From Bacteroidota bacterium (lineage in GTDB: Bacteria; Bacteroidota; Bacteroidia; Bacteroidales; VadinHA17), in NCBI GenBank assembly GCA_030613125.1, contig JAUWMO010000171.1, positions 1-7,321 of the forward strand: a stretch of DNA of 7,321 nucleotides. Direction: 5' to 3'. The notes below the pieces were generated by a model. The model worked only from the letters and a program-made list of their open reading frames with translations, was not told where the DNA came from and did not search any database. Made by a program: the position numbers and the translations under genes. Shown here piece after piece: positions 1 to 5,670 of this stretch (positions are counted from its first letter, which is position 1; each line of letters begins with the position of its first letter).

Positions 1-1543
1 AAAATCCATCTGCCAGAATTTTGGCCTTGCTCAGAAATACAATGGTAAATGCAATTTAAGATTTGATGATACAAATCCTGAAAAGGAAGAGGAAGAGTAT
101 GTTAAATCCATTATGAAAGATATTAGATGGCTGGGATTTGAATGGGATGGTGAACCAAAATATGCTTCTGATTACTTTGACCAATTATATGAATGGGCTG
201 AAAAACTTATCCTGAATGGAAAAGCTTATGTGGATGATCAGCCGGCTGATGAGATTGCACAACAAAAAGGATCACCTACCAGACCTGGTATTGAAAGTCC
301 CTTTCGCAACAGACCACCAGAGGAAAACCTGAAACTCTTCAGGGAAATGAAAAAGGGAATATATAAGGAAGGTGAAAAAATTCTCAGAGCCAAAATTGAT
401 ATGTCTTCTCCCAACATGCATCTACGGGATCCCATTATGTACCGTATCCTGCATAAACCTCATCACCGCACAGGCAACAAGTGGTGCATTTATCCGATGT
501 ATGATTTTACACATGGGCAATCTGATTATATTGAAAAAATCACTCATTCGCTATGTACATTGGAATTTGAGGTTCACCGCCCTTTATATGACTGGTTCCT
601 TGATCAGATTATTGATACCGGATACCGTCCTCAACAAACTGAATTTGCAAGGTTGAATCTCAGTTATACAATTATGAGCAAGCGTAAACTACTGGAATTG
701 GTTGAAAAAAGGCTTGTTAACGGTTGGAACGATCCGAGAATGCCAACAATTTCAGGTTTACGAAGAAGAGGGTATACTCCTGAATCTATACGGAATTTTT
801 CTGACCGCATTGGTGTTGCCAAGAGAGACAATGTAATTGATGTAGCTCTTCTTGAACATAGTATCAGGGAAGACCTTAATAAAAAAACATTCAGGGTAAT
901 GGCAGTTCTAAATCCCCTGAAGGTCGTTATCACCAACTATCCGGAAGGACAGGTTGAAGATCTTAAAACCATCAACAATCCGGAAGATGAAAGTATGGGA
1001 TCCCGAACTATTCCTTTCAGCCGGGAAATTTATATTGAGAAAGATGATTTTCTGGAAGATCCCCCAAAAAAATTCTTCCGTCTGGCACCAGGCGGTGAAG
1101 TACGCCTGAAAAGCGCCTATATTATTAAGTGTGAGAATGTTGTAAAAAATGAAAAAGGAGAAGTGAAAGAGCTGATTTGCACGTATGATCCTGAAACAAA
1201 GAGTGGCACCGGCAGTACCCGAAAAGTAAAGGGGACACTCCATTGGGTTTCAGCTCAACATGCTATAGATGCGGAGGTCAGGCTTTATGACAGATTATTT
1301 AATGATCCGGATCCTGCAGGTAAAAAAGATCAGGATCTCAAAGATTCCCTGAATCCGGGCTCTCTGAAAGTTATAACAAACGCAAAAGTTGAACCATCAT
1401 TAAAAAATGCAAAACATTTCGAAAACTACCAGTTTCAGCGTTTGGGATATTTTTGTGTTGATCCGGACAGTGCCGGTAATACACTTATTTTTAACAGGAC
1501 TGTCCCATTAAGGGACACATGGGCCAGAATGAAAAACAAATAA
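1..1543 (+). CDS. glnS: Glutaminyl-tRNA synthetase (GlnRS), 5'-truncated by window edge
   Basis: Cytosolic class I aminoacyl-tRNA synthetase that joins glutamine to tRNA-Gln using ATP. The frame is open from base 2, 37 codons before the first internal ATG at 113, and these codons (KSICQNFGLAQKYNGKCNLR, then FDDTNP) align with the E. coli residues directly after the HIGH motif. About 45 N-terminal residues including HIGH therefore lie outside the window, and 513 residues are visible. Seen motifs: CLRAKIDM-like RAKIDMSSP, NKWCIYPMYDFTHGQSD, THSLCTLEF, the KMSKS-equivalent MSKRK (codons from 674), DDPRMPT-like NDPRMPTISGLRRRGYTPES, then the anticodon-binding beta-barrels with KVKGTLHWVSA and the closing FNRTVPLRDTWA. 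The C-terminus ends where E. coli GlnRS ends, so no extra domain is present. Family knowledge: direct glutaminylation, as opposed to the GatCAB route. A tRNA-Gln gene lies further along the window. No frameshift is seen. Identity is very secure. Confidence 0.98.
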   Translation, partial: KSICQNFGLAQKYNGKCNLRFDDTNPEKEEEEYVKSIMKDIRWLGFEWDGEPKYASDYFDQLYEWAEKLILNGKAYVDDQPADEIAQQKGSPTRPGIESPFRNRPPEENLKLFREMKKGIYKEGEKILRAKIDMSSPNMHLRDPIMYRILHKPHHRTGNKWCIYPMYDFTHGQSDYIEKITHSLCTLEFEVHRPLYDWFLDQIIDTGYRPQQTEFARLNLSYTIMSKRKLLELVEKRLVNGWNDPRMPTISGLRRRGYTPESIRNFSDRIGVAKRDNVIDVALLEHSIREDLNKKTFRVMAVLNPLKVVITNYPEGQVEDLKTINNPEDESMGSRTIPFSREIYIEKDDFLEDPPKKFFRLAPGGEVRLKSAYIIKCENVVKNEKGEVKELICTYDPETKSGTGSTRKVKGTLHWVSAQHAIDAEVRLYDRLFNDPDPAGKKDQDLKDSLNPGSLKVITNAKVEPSLKNAKHFENYQFQRLGYFCVDPDSAGNTLIFNRTVPLRDTWARMKNK

Positions 1544-1587
1544 ATGAAAGTAGTATCATGTCAATTATATTATGACAGTAAAATATT

Positions 1588-1595
1588 TAATTTTA
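1588..1595 (+). promoter_or_regulatory. Possible -7 box for the glycosylasparaginase gene
   Basis: TAATTTTA matches the Bacteroidota -7 consensus TAnnTTTG at five of six fixed positions and lies 27 bp before the ATG at 1623. No TTG -33 element is visible at the expected distance. The 79-bp gap after glnS is very AT-rich, so a chance match is quite possible; co-transcription with glnS is the alternative. Confidence 0.25.
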
Positions 1596-1622
1596 TTTAA
1601 TAATAGTTAAAATTCATGTGTT

Positions 1623-2693
1623 ATGTTAAGCAAAATTACCAGAAGAAACTTCTTTAATAAATCATTAGGGCTAAGTGCAGGTGCCTTGTTTTTCAAAAAT
1701 CTTCCTGTATTTGGAATACGGATAAAAGAAACTACTCCTATGATTGTTACCAGTCATACCAACCAAACCGGCCAGCTGGCAATGGAAGCCGGTTGGAAAA
1801 TCCTGGCAGAAGGTGGTTCCGCTGTAGATGCAGTTGAGAAAGCTGCCAATGTAATTGAAGTAGATCCTGAAGATACCAGTGTTGGTTATGGAGGGCTGCC
1901 CAATGAAAATGGAATCGTTCAGCTTGATGCCTCCATAATGGATGGTAAAACGTATAACGCAGGTGCAGTTGCCTGCCTGGAAAATATTAAAAATCCGGCA
2001 TCGGTTGCACGTGTGGTGATGGAACGAACAGATCATATTCTGATGGTAGGTCAGGGGGCTCTGGAATTTGCCAGAAAATGGGGTTTCAAGGAGGAAGATC
2101 TTTTAACTGAGAAATCCCGAAAGATTTGGTTGAGATGGAAAGAGAATTTAAATAAATACGATGATTGGGGACCACCTGATCATCTGAGGGATAAACAAAA
2201 AATTGAATCTTACTGGAAAAATTTTCCAGAGGTTGAACACCATTATGGAACTACTAATGTGCTGGCTGTGGATAAAAATGGAGATATTGCCGGCATTACA
2301 ACCACCAGTGGACTAAGTTTTAAAATACCAGGACGTGTTGGCGACTCCCCGATAATTGGTGCCGGATTATACGTTGATAATGAGATTGGTGCTGCCGGTG
2401 CAACAGGACGAGGGGAGGATGTAATAAAGTCATTAGCTTCTTATTATATGGTTTTACGCATGAAAGATGGGCGTACCCCTCAGCAGGCTTGTGAAGATGC
2501 ACTGCACATGATCATCGGGAAATATAGCAATGTAAATCCGGATTTTTACCCGAGTGAAAAGTTTATAGCCATTAATAAGTTTGGTGAAACCGGGTGTGCT
2601 ACTATGAGAAGTAACCGGAATCCAATCATGTCGGTAAGAACCGGGAATGGCTACACCAAATACGAAGGTGAAATCGGATATCCGGATAAATAA
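1623..2693 (+). CDS. Glycosylasparaginase-family (N4-GlcNAc-asparaginase-like) Ntn hydrolase with Tat signal
   Basis: Autoprocessing N-terminal-nucleophile hydrolase of the type 2 asparaginase fold. Classical members cleave the GlcNAc-Asn bond of N-linked glycans. The product is 356 aa. Residues 1 to about 31 form a twin-arginine signal (ITRRNFFNK, then a hydrophobic stretch), so export of a folded protein is predicted. The alpha part carries DAVEKAANVIE, SVGYGGLPN and MVGQGALEFA. The predicted autocleavage site is Gly209-Thr210 in HYGTTNVLAVD, with Thr210 as nucleophile. The residues that follow match the Flavobacterium enzyme at a constant offset of 58: Thr228 (T170), Arg238 (R180), Asp241 (D183), Thr261-Gly262 (T203-G204). 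Unusual: the substrate-contacting Trp near the N-terminus (W11 in Flavobacterium) is absent, that stretch reading TSHTNQTG, and the Asp before the nucleophile is Gly. The fold is secure; the natural substrate could be another beta-aspartyl compound. Confidence 0.92.
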   Translation: MLSKITRRNFFNKSLGLSAGALFFKNLPVFGIRIKETTPMIVTSHTNQTGQLAMEAGWKILAEGGSAVDAVEKAANVIEVDPEDTSVGYGGLPNENGIVQLDASIMDGKTYNAGAVACLENIKNPASVARVVMERTDHILMVGQGALEFARKWGFKEEDLLTEKSRKIWLRWKENLNKYDDWGPPDHLRDKQKIESYWKNFPEVEHHYGTTNVLAVDKNGDIAGITTTSGLSFKIPGRVGDSPIIGAGLYVDNEIGAAGATGRGEDVIKSLASYYMVLRMKDGRTPQQACEDALHMIIGKYSNVNPDFYPSEKFIAINKFGETGCATMRSNRNPIMSVRTGNGYTKYEGEIGYPDK

Positions 2694-2732
2694 CCAAAGA
2701 CCTTTGCAAAACGCGTCTTTCCCCACTCCAGC

Positions 2733-2787
2733 AGCTATCAGCTTTTTTATTACTAAAAAGAATTTTCCTAAGAAATCGCTGATAGCT
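2733..2787. terminator. Inverted repeat between convergent genes, possible bidirectional terminator
   Basis: AGCTATCAGC (2733-2742) and GCTGATAGCT (2778-2787) are a perfect 10-bp inverted repeat around a 35-nt AT-rich spacer. Inside the spacer, CTTTTT (2742-2747) can pair with AAAAAG (2755-2760). The element fills the 107-bp gap between two genes that end facing each other, where a two-way terminator is expected. The long loop and the lack of a clean U-tract after the outer stem on the + strand make this an unusual terminator, so the role is inferred from position. Confidence 0.4.
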
Positions 2788-2800
2788 ATCGGAATCTCCG

Positions 2801-3763
2801 TTATTCTTTTGTCCAGATTCTGGTATTAAGATTCAAATCTTCTACGATTCCAATAAGAAGTACAAGATATTTTACATTCTCCTCAATGAAGGAGTAATCA
2901 ACAATGGTTTTAAACAGCCTGGTTTCAAATAAATTTTTCTTTAACCAGATTGCGATATATACTTTTGAATCAACAAATGAAAGATAAACTTTAGTATTCC
3001 ATTTTTTCTTAAACTCAAGTATCCTGCGCATAAGAGACGTGGAAAGTATGTACCGTGATTCGACCTGATCATTACCGTAAACACAAAATTCTTTTTCAAA
3101 TTCCGGATCCTCAAGTTTAATGAGCTCGCCCCTTGTAAGGGTCATTGATTGCAGTTTTTGACCAAATTTGCCAAATAACTTTTCGGCGGTATCAGGTAAA
3201 ACCAGTGTATAGGTTTTAAAATGTTTATTAAAATCAGCTACAAAAAAAATCCCTTTAAAATAGGTTGTATAATGCTCTTTTCGTTTGGATCCGGTTCCAC
3301 TTGTTGTTTTATATTTAGCTACTATTTCTGAAAATTCAATTGCTGTTTTATCAATTTTTCCCTGAATATGATCTTCTCCTTTATAGCTATCACATGAGTG
3401 CTGAAAAATTGCACTCTTAAGAAATTCTGCTTTTGAAACTGAGCCTTCCGGCATATAAGTAAGACTTTCATCTACAAAACCTGTAATCTTACCAATGATT
3501 TTTGTTTTAAAATTCAGTCTGTATTTTTTACTTGAAAGACTAATTAAAATAAAACCAGCAATCCCGGTAATAAACTGAATTATACCCTTCCATGGACCAA
3601 TTTCTGATGGAATTAATTTTCCTTCTATTAAAATAATTACCAGAGCTATTACAAATATTAGGATAACGCGTCTGTCAACTTTTTTCCTATCCCTGTCTAG
3701 CAGTTTCAGATCAGATAGCAATTGCTTTTCATAAAAATCTTTGAAATCCTTATAATTACTCAT
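2801..3763 (-). CDS. DUF3137-family membrane protein, partner of LemA
   Basis: A 320-aa protein of unknown biochemical role. The N-terminal 30 residues are charged and likely cytoplasmic. Two membrane segments follow, about residues 33-47 (VILIFVIALVIILIE) and 61-77 (IIQFITGIAGFILISLS), with a short linker between. The remaining 240 residues form a soluble domain that I recognise as DUF3137 from the run GIFFVADFNKHF (171-182), VLPDTAEKLFG (188-198), LEDPEFEKEFCVYGNDQVESRYILS (217-241, here given as one landmark region) and KVYIAIW (267-273). In many bacteria DUF3137 genes lie beside lemA, as here: lemA is directly upstream on the same strand. The 219-bp gap between the two is wide for such a pair and holds repeat elements. 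No catalytic motif can be seen. The start is the ATG at 3763; the sequence before it has no Shine-Dalgarno motif. Confidence 0.85.
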   Translation of the reverse strand: MSNYKDFKDFYEKQLLSDLKLLDRDRKKVDRRVILIFVIALVIILIEGKLIPSEIGPWKGIIQFITGIAGFILISLSSKKYRLNFKTKIIGKITGFVDESLTYMPEGSVSKAEFLKSAIFQHSCDSYKGEDHIQGKIDKTAIEFSEIVAKYKTTSGTGSKRKEHYTTYFKGIFFVADFNKHFKTYTLVLPDTAEKLFGKFGQKLQSMTLTRGELIKLEDPEFEKEFCVYGNDQVESRYILSTSLMRRILEFKKKWNTKVYLSFVDSKVYIAIWLKKNLFETRLFKTIVDYSFIEENVKYLVLLIGIVEDLNLNTRIWTKE

Positions 3764-3828
3764 GACATTTAAGTATAAAAGTTTTTTAAGTTGTAGAGTT
3801 TATGCTGGAAAAATGGAAGGTGGTGCCG

Positions 3829-3864
3829 AAGGCCTGCCCGGAATAGGTCAGATGGGCACGCCTT
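3829..3864. repeat. GC-rich stem-loop in the lemA-DUF3137 gap
   Basis: AAGGCCTGCCC (3829-3839) pairs with GGGCACGCCTT (3854-3864), an 11-bp stem with one C-C mismatch and a 14-nt loop. It is far more GC-rich than its surroundings and has no T-run after it on either strand, so it resembles an interspersed repeat hairpin more than an intrinsic terminator. It could also act as an mRNA-processing or stability element between lemA and the DUF3137 gene. Confidence 0.5.
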
Positions 3865-3890
3865 TAGTGGAATACTGGTAAAAATTTTAG

Positions 3891-3907
3891 ATTCATAATT
3901 CATAATT
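3891..3907. repeat. Short tandem repeat, ATTCATA x 2.4
   Basis: Two perfect copies of the 7-mer ATTCATA followed by ATT. It lies between the GC-rich stem-loop and the CTCCA palindrome in the lemA-DUF3137 gap. Low complexity, no evident function. Confidence 0.6.
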
Positions 3908-3920
3908 AAAAAGAAGTTGA

Positions 3921-3940
3921 TCCTCCAGTGGAGTGCAGGA
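3921..3940. repeat. Short palindromic element centred on CTCCAGTGGAG
   Basis: CTCCA (3923-3927) and TGGAG (3929-3933) are perfect inverted copies around one base. The outer TCCT (3921-3924) and AGGA (3937-3940) also form an inverted pair, so two alternative short hairpins are possible. It sits in the lemA-DUF3137 gap beside the TTCCA repeats and is probably part of the same repeat cluster. Confidence 0.4.
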
Positions 3941-3944
3941 CAAT

Positions 3945-3976
3945 CTTCCAACTTTCCAGTCTTCCATTATTCCATC
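3945..3976. repeat. Four tandem 8-bp repeats, consensus NTTCCANN
   Basis: TTCCA occurs at 3946, 3954, 3962 and 3970, an exact 8-bp period; seen from the lemA strand this is NNTGGAAN repeated four times. It lies 7 bp past the lemA stop codon. I recall similar iterated TGGAA-type tracts between genes in Bacteroidota genomes, but this should be tested by search. No function can be read from the sequence. Confidence 0.65.
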
Positions 3977-3982
3977 TTGCAT

Positions 3983-4540
3983 TCATTTATTAAACAGCTC
4001 TTTTGCCTTTACATTTTGCCTTTCTTCCTCAGGTATTTCAAACAGCCTTCTTCTCTTATAATTCATAATACCAGCCATTATGTTGGAGGGAAAAGTCTCA
4101 ACTCCATTATTATATGTAGTAACCGCAGCATTAAAAGCTCTTCTGGCAGCTGAAATCTGCTCTTCTACTTCATTCCACGAACCCTGTAACTGAAGGAAAT
4201 TTTGATTGGCTTTTAAATCAGGATAATTTTCAACAGCGACCATCAAACCAGCCATGCTTTTTACAATTTTATTCTCAAGTTCAACGCGGTCATCTTCTGC
4301 AATATCTCCCGATATGGCTTTTGTTCTGAGCTCAGTAAGTTCTGTAAGCAGACTTTTTTCATGCTTCATATACTCCTTTACAGTTTCAACTAAATTAGGG
4401 ATCAGATCATACCTTTTCTTCAACATAGCATCAATGGAAGCAAATGCATTCTCCACATCATTCTTCTTTCTTACCAAAGAATTGTAAAGGACAACAATAA
4501 AAAGTAATAAAACGGCGGCAATAACAATAGCATAGATCAT
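3983..4540 (-). CDS. lemA: LemA family protein
   Basis: A 185-aa membrane-anchored protein of the LemA family, whose molecular function is unknown. Residues 2-19 form one N-terminal membrane helix (IYAIVIAAVLLLFIVVLY). The rest is a long helical domain with the family signatures: YNSLVRKKNDVENAF (19-33), SIDAMLKKRYDLIPNLV (35-51), ENYPDLKANQNFLQLQ (104-119), EEQISAARRAFNAAVTTYN (126-144) and FPSNIMAG (150-157). The length is normal for the family. LemA anchors by this helix with the helical bundle outside the membrane in the usual model. It is followed on the same strand by a DUF3137 gene, a recurrent pairing that suggests a joint role at the membrane. The upstream gap contains palindromic repeats and only weak promoter-like sequence. 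The start is the ATG at 4540, placed so that the membrane helix begins at once. Confidence 0.95.
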   Translation of the reverse strand: MIYAIVIAAVLLLFIVVLYNSLVRKKNDVENAFASIDAMLKKRYDLIPNLVETVKEYMKHEKSLLTELTELRTKAISGDIAEDDRVELENKIVKSMAGLMVAVENYPDLKANQNFLQLQGSWNEVEEQISAARRAFNAAVTTYNNGVETFPSNIMAGIMNYKRRRLFEIPEEERQNVKAKELFNK

Positions 4541-4620
4541 AACAATAAAATTTTAGTTTATAAATATTAATTACAATGTTGTATTTTTCTGGTTCATCCG
4601 GAATAGGCGTAGATAATTGA

Positions 4621-4702
4621 CTAACCCCGGCATTCATGCCGGGGATAAGGATATTAAAAATTTCGGGCTTTAGCCCTTAATGCTTTTAAAACTAGTTAAA
4701 GC
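4621..4702. repeat. REP/BIME-like cluster of three hairpins upstream of lemA
   Basis: Three hairpins follow each other. First, CCCCGGCAT (4625-4633) and ATGCCGGGG (4636-4644) form a perfect 9-bp inverted repeat with a 2-base centre. Second, GGGCT (4665-4669) and AGCCC (4672-4676) form a perfect 5-bp stem with a 2-base centre. Third, GCTTT (4682-4686) and AAAGC (4698-4702) flank an AACTAGTT core. The first two are strongly GC-rich in an AT-rich gap and are about 20 bp apart, a layout typical of paired extragenic palindromes. I recall similar GCCGGGG plus GGGCTAAAGCCC pairs between genes in Bacteroidota; copy number needs a genome search. They lie just downstream of the DUF4412-like gene and may also protect its mRNA end. 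Confidence 0.65.
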
Positions 4703-4750
4703 TATGTATTGATAACTCTATATTAATTTTCGTAATCCTAAAGGTTAAAT

Positions 4751-5341
4751 TTAGTTCTTCTGCATTCCCGGCATCATAGCGCCCATTTCCATAATCTGGT
4801 AACCTTCAGGAATACTAAAGCTATCGGTTCCGGGTTCCCATGGCTCAATATCTTTTATCTCCATACCTGAGTTTTCTGATCCATCAATGTGATTTATCAT
4901 TTTTATGGGGAACTTATACTTTTCGGAATACCACATGGTAAACATTTTTTGTGTGGGATTGTCTTTATTCCATAAAACCGATTTTGTACATTCAATGCCA
5001 TTTATAGTTTCATTTCCTTCGTCTTTTAAAATTCCGCTTTTTTGATAGTATTCAAACGATTTAAGCGGATCGCTCCCCATACTCATTGAACTTTCAGCGG
5101 GGCTTTTCATAGCCATTTTTTGCTGTGGCATAAGTATAATTACCTGGCTTTCATCATTTTTTACAATAACCACACCTTTTTGGCCATCTTCATCAAATTC
5201 ATAACGATAACCGGTATCGGCTGAATAAACTGTAAAAAATCGTTCTTGGCCCATAGAATTAAATACCATTTTTGCTTTGAACTGCCCATATAATGGAAGA
5301 ATGAACATTGTAATAAGAAACAATACGATAACTTTTTTCAT
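4751..5341 (-). CDS. Secreted DUF4412-like (LolA-fold-like) protein
   Basis: A 196-aa predicted periplasmic protein. Residues 1-19 form a Sec signal (MKK, then VIVLFLITMFILPL), with likely cleavage at LYG-QF; there is no lipobox Cys. The mature part begins FKAKMVFNSMGQERFF and is mostly alternating beta-type sequence: GYRYEFDEDGQKGVVIV (44-60), VIILMPQQKMAM (67-78), then INGIECTKSVLW (113-124), MFTMWYSEKYKFPIKM (133-148) and a closing FSIPEGYQIM (175-184). The NG-x-C-TK strand, the WYSEKYKFPIK strand and the terminal IPEGY recall DUF4412 and LolA-like lipoprotein-sorting folds, which bind hydrophobic ligands in a half barrel. This is recognition from memory and only moderately sure. The C-terminus is Met-rich (MEMGAMMPGM), an oddity that could be disordered or metal-binding. 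The gene heads the - strand cluster with lemA and DUF3137, 210 bp upstream of lemA, so co-transcription is uncertain. Confidence 0.7.
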   Translation of the reverse strand: MKKVIVLFLITMFILPLYGQFKAKMVFNSMGQERFFTVYSADTGYRYEFDEDGQKGVVIVKNDESQVIILMPQQKMAMKSPAESSMSMGSDPLKSFEYYQKSGILKDEGNETINGIECTKSVLWNKDNPTQKMFTMWYSEKYKFPIKMINHIDGSENSGMEIKDIEPWEPGTDSFSIPEGYQIMEMGAMMPGMQKN

Positions 5342-5420
5342 GATAGATTGGTTTTTATTAAATTAATAAGCGTAAAATATTGTTAATATTTATTCAGTAG
5401 TGTCCGGTAAAATATTTAAA

Positions 5421-5452
5421 CAAGGGAAAAATTCATGCGAATAAATCCCTTG
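5421..5452. repeat. 7-bp inverted repeat CAAGGGA/TCCCTTG
   Basis: CAAGGGA (5421-5427) and TCCCTTG (5446-5452) pair perfectly. Within the loop, ATTC and GAAT can extend the hairpin after a symmetric AAA/AAA internal loop. This is the first of several stem-forming blocks in the divergent region. Confidence 0.5.
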
Positions 5453-5459
5453 TTATGGT

Positions 5460-5556
5460 TAGATTTGTAATTAACATTAAACGTATTAACCATTCACCCT
5501 GTGAAATAAATCGAAGATTTAATGCAAAGCATTATTTCACAGGGTAAACAAATCTA
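5460..5556. repeat. Nested inverted repeats with a perfect 14-bp stem
   Basis: ACCCTGTGAAATAA (5496-5509) and TTATTTCACAGGGT (5532-5545) are perfect inverted copies around a 22-nt loop. They are enclosed by TAGATTTGT (5460-5468) and ACAAATCTA (5548-5556), a perfect 9-bp pair. A third pair, ATGGTTA (5455-5461) and TAACCAT (5487-5493), overlaps the outer arm by two bases, so two folds compete. No T-run follows the 14-bp stem, so it is not a standard intrinsic terminator. It may be a miniature mobile-element remnant, an operator, or a leader-RNA structure of the ceramidase-like gene. Confidence 0.6.
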
Positions 5557-5601
5557 CAAAATATAGTGGACAACCCATCATAAAACAAGTATTGAGTTTT
5601 A

Positions 5602-5637
5602 TTGACAACAAAATCGTTTACCGCCCGCCTAATTATT
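5602..5637 (+). promoter_or_regulatory. Weak candidate promoter for the ceramidase-like gene
   Basis: TTGACA (5602-5607) is followed after 22 bp by TAATTATT (5630-5637), which matches four of six fixed bases of the Bacteroidota -7 consensus TAnnTTTG. The spacing suits that sigma factor family better than the classical sigma-70 spacing. Transcription would begin some 25-30 bp before the ATG at 5671. The weak -7 match keeps this tentative. Confidence 0.3.
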
Positions 5638-5670
5638 AGTAATAGATAGGATAAATTAAAATTACGAGTT

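Larger units (their letters stand above)
5342..5670. other. 329-bp divergent intergenic region rich in inverted repeats
   Basis: This gap separates the start of the DUF4412-like gene (- strand) from the start of the ceramidase-like gene (+ strand) and must hold both promoters. No coding frame of note is present. It contains the nested palindromes at 5421-5556, a TAGTGTCCGGTAAAAT stretch at 5398-5413 that resembles insertion-sequence ends I remember from Bacteroidota, and AT-rich flanks next to each start codon. Confidence 0.6.

Noticed and set aside
664..1243. Open frames on the - strand opposite glnS (664-936 and 908-1243)
   Set aside because: They lie inside the well-conserved glnS gene, overlap each other, and show no recognisable domain; they are antisense shadows.
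1501..1517. Hairpin TGTCCC/GGGACA near the glnS 3' end
   Set aside because: It lies within the conserved codons for TVPLRD, is 26 bp before the stop codon and has no T-run, so codon constraint explains it.
1559..1577. TGTCA/TGACA 5-bp inverted repeat after glnS as a terminator
   Set aside because: The stem is short and AT-rich with no adjacent T-run; no evidence for termination.
1671..2036. 121-codon open frame on the - strand opposite the glycosylasparaginase gene
   Set aside because: Its protein is rich in Cys, His, Ile and Phe without any pattern, and the + strand frame carries clear family motifs throughout.
3917..4153. 78-codon + strand open frame overlapping the lemA 3' end
   Set aside because: It runs through the TTCCA repeats and antisense to conserved LemA motifs; no start signal or domain.
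3838..4607. Shared 10-mer CCGGAATAGG at 3838-3847 and 4598-4607 as two copies of one repeat
   Set aside because: A 10-base match is expected many times by chance in a window this size, and the flanks do not align.
5398..5568. A complete miniature transposable element bounded by TAGTG at 5398 and 5564
   Set aside because: The two TAGTG copies are direct, not inverted, only 5 bp long, and the sequences inside them do not match; kept only as a possible remnant.
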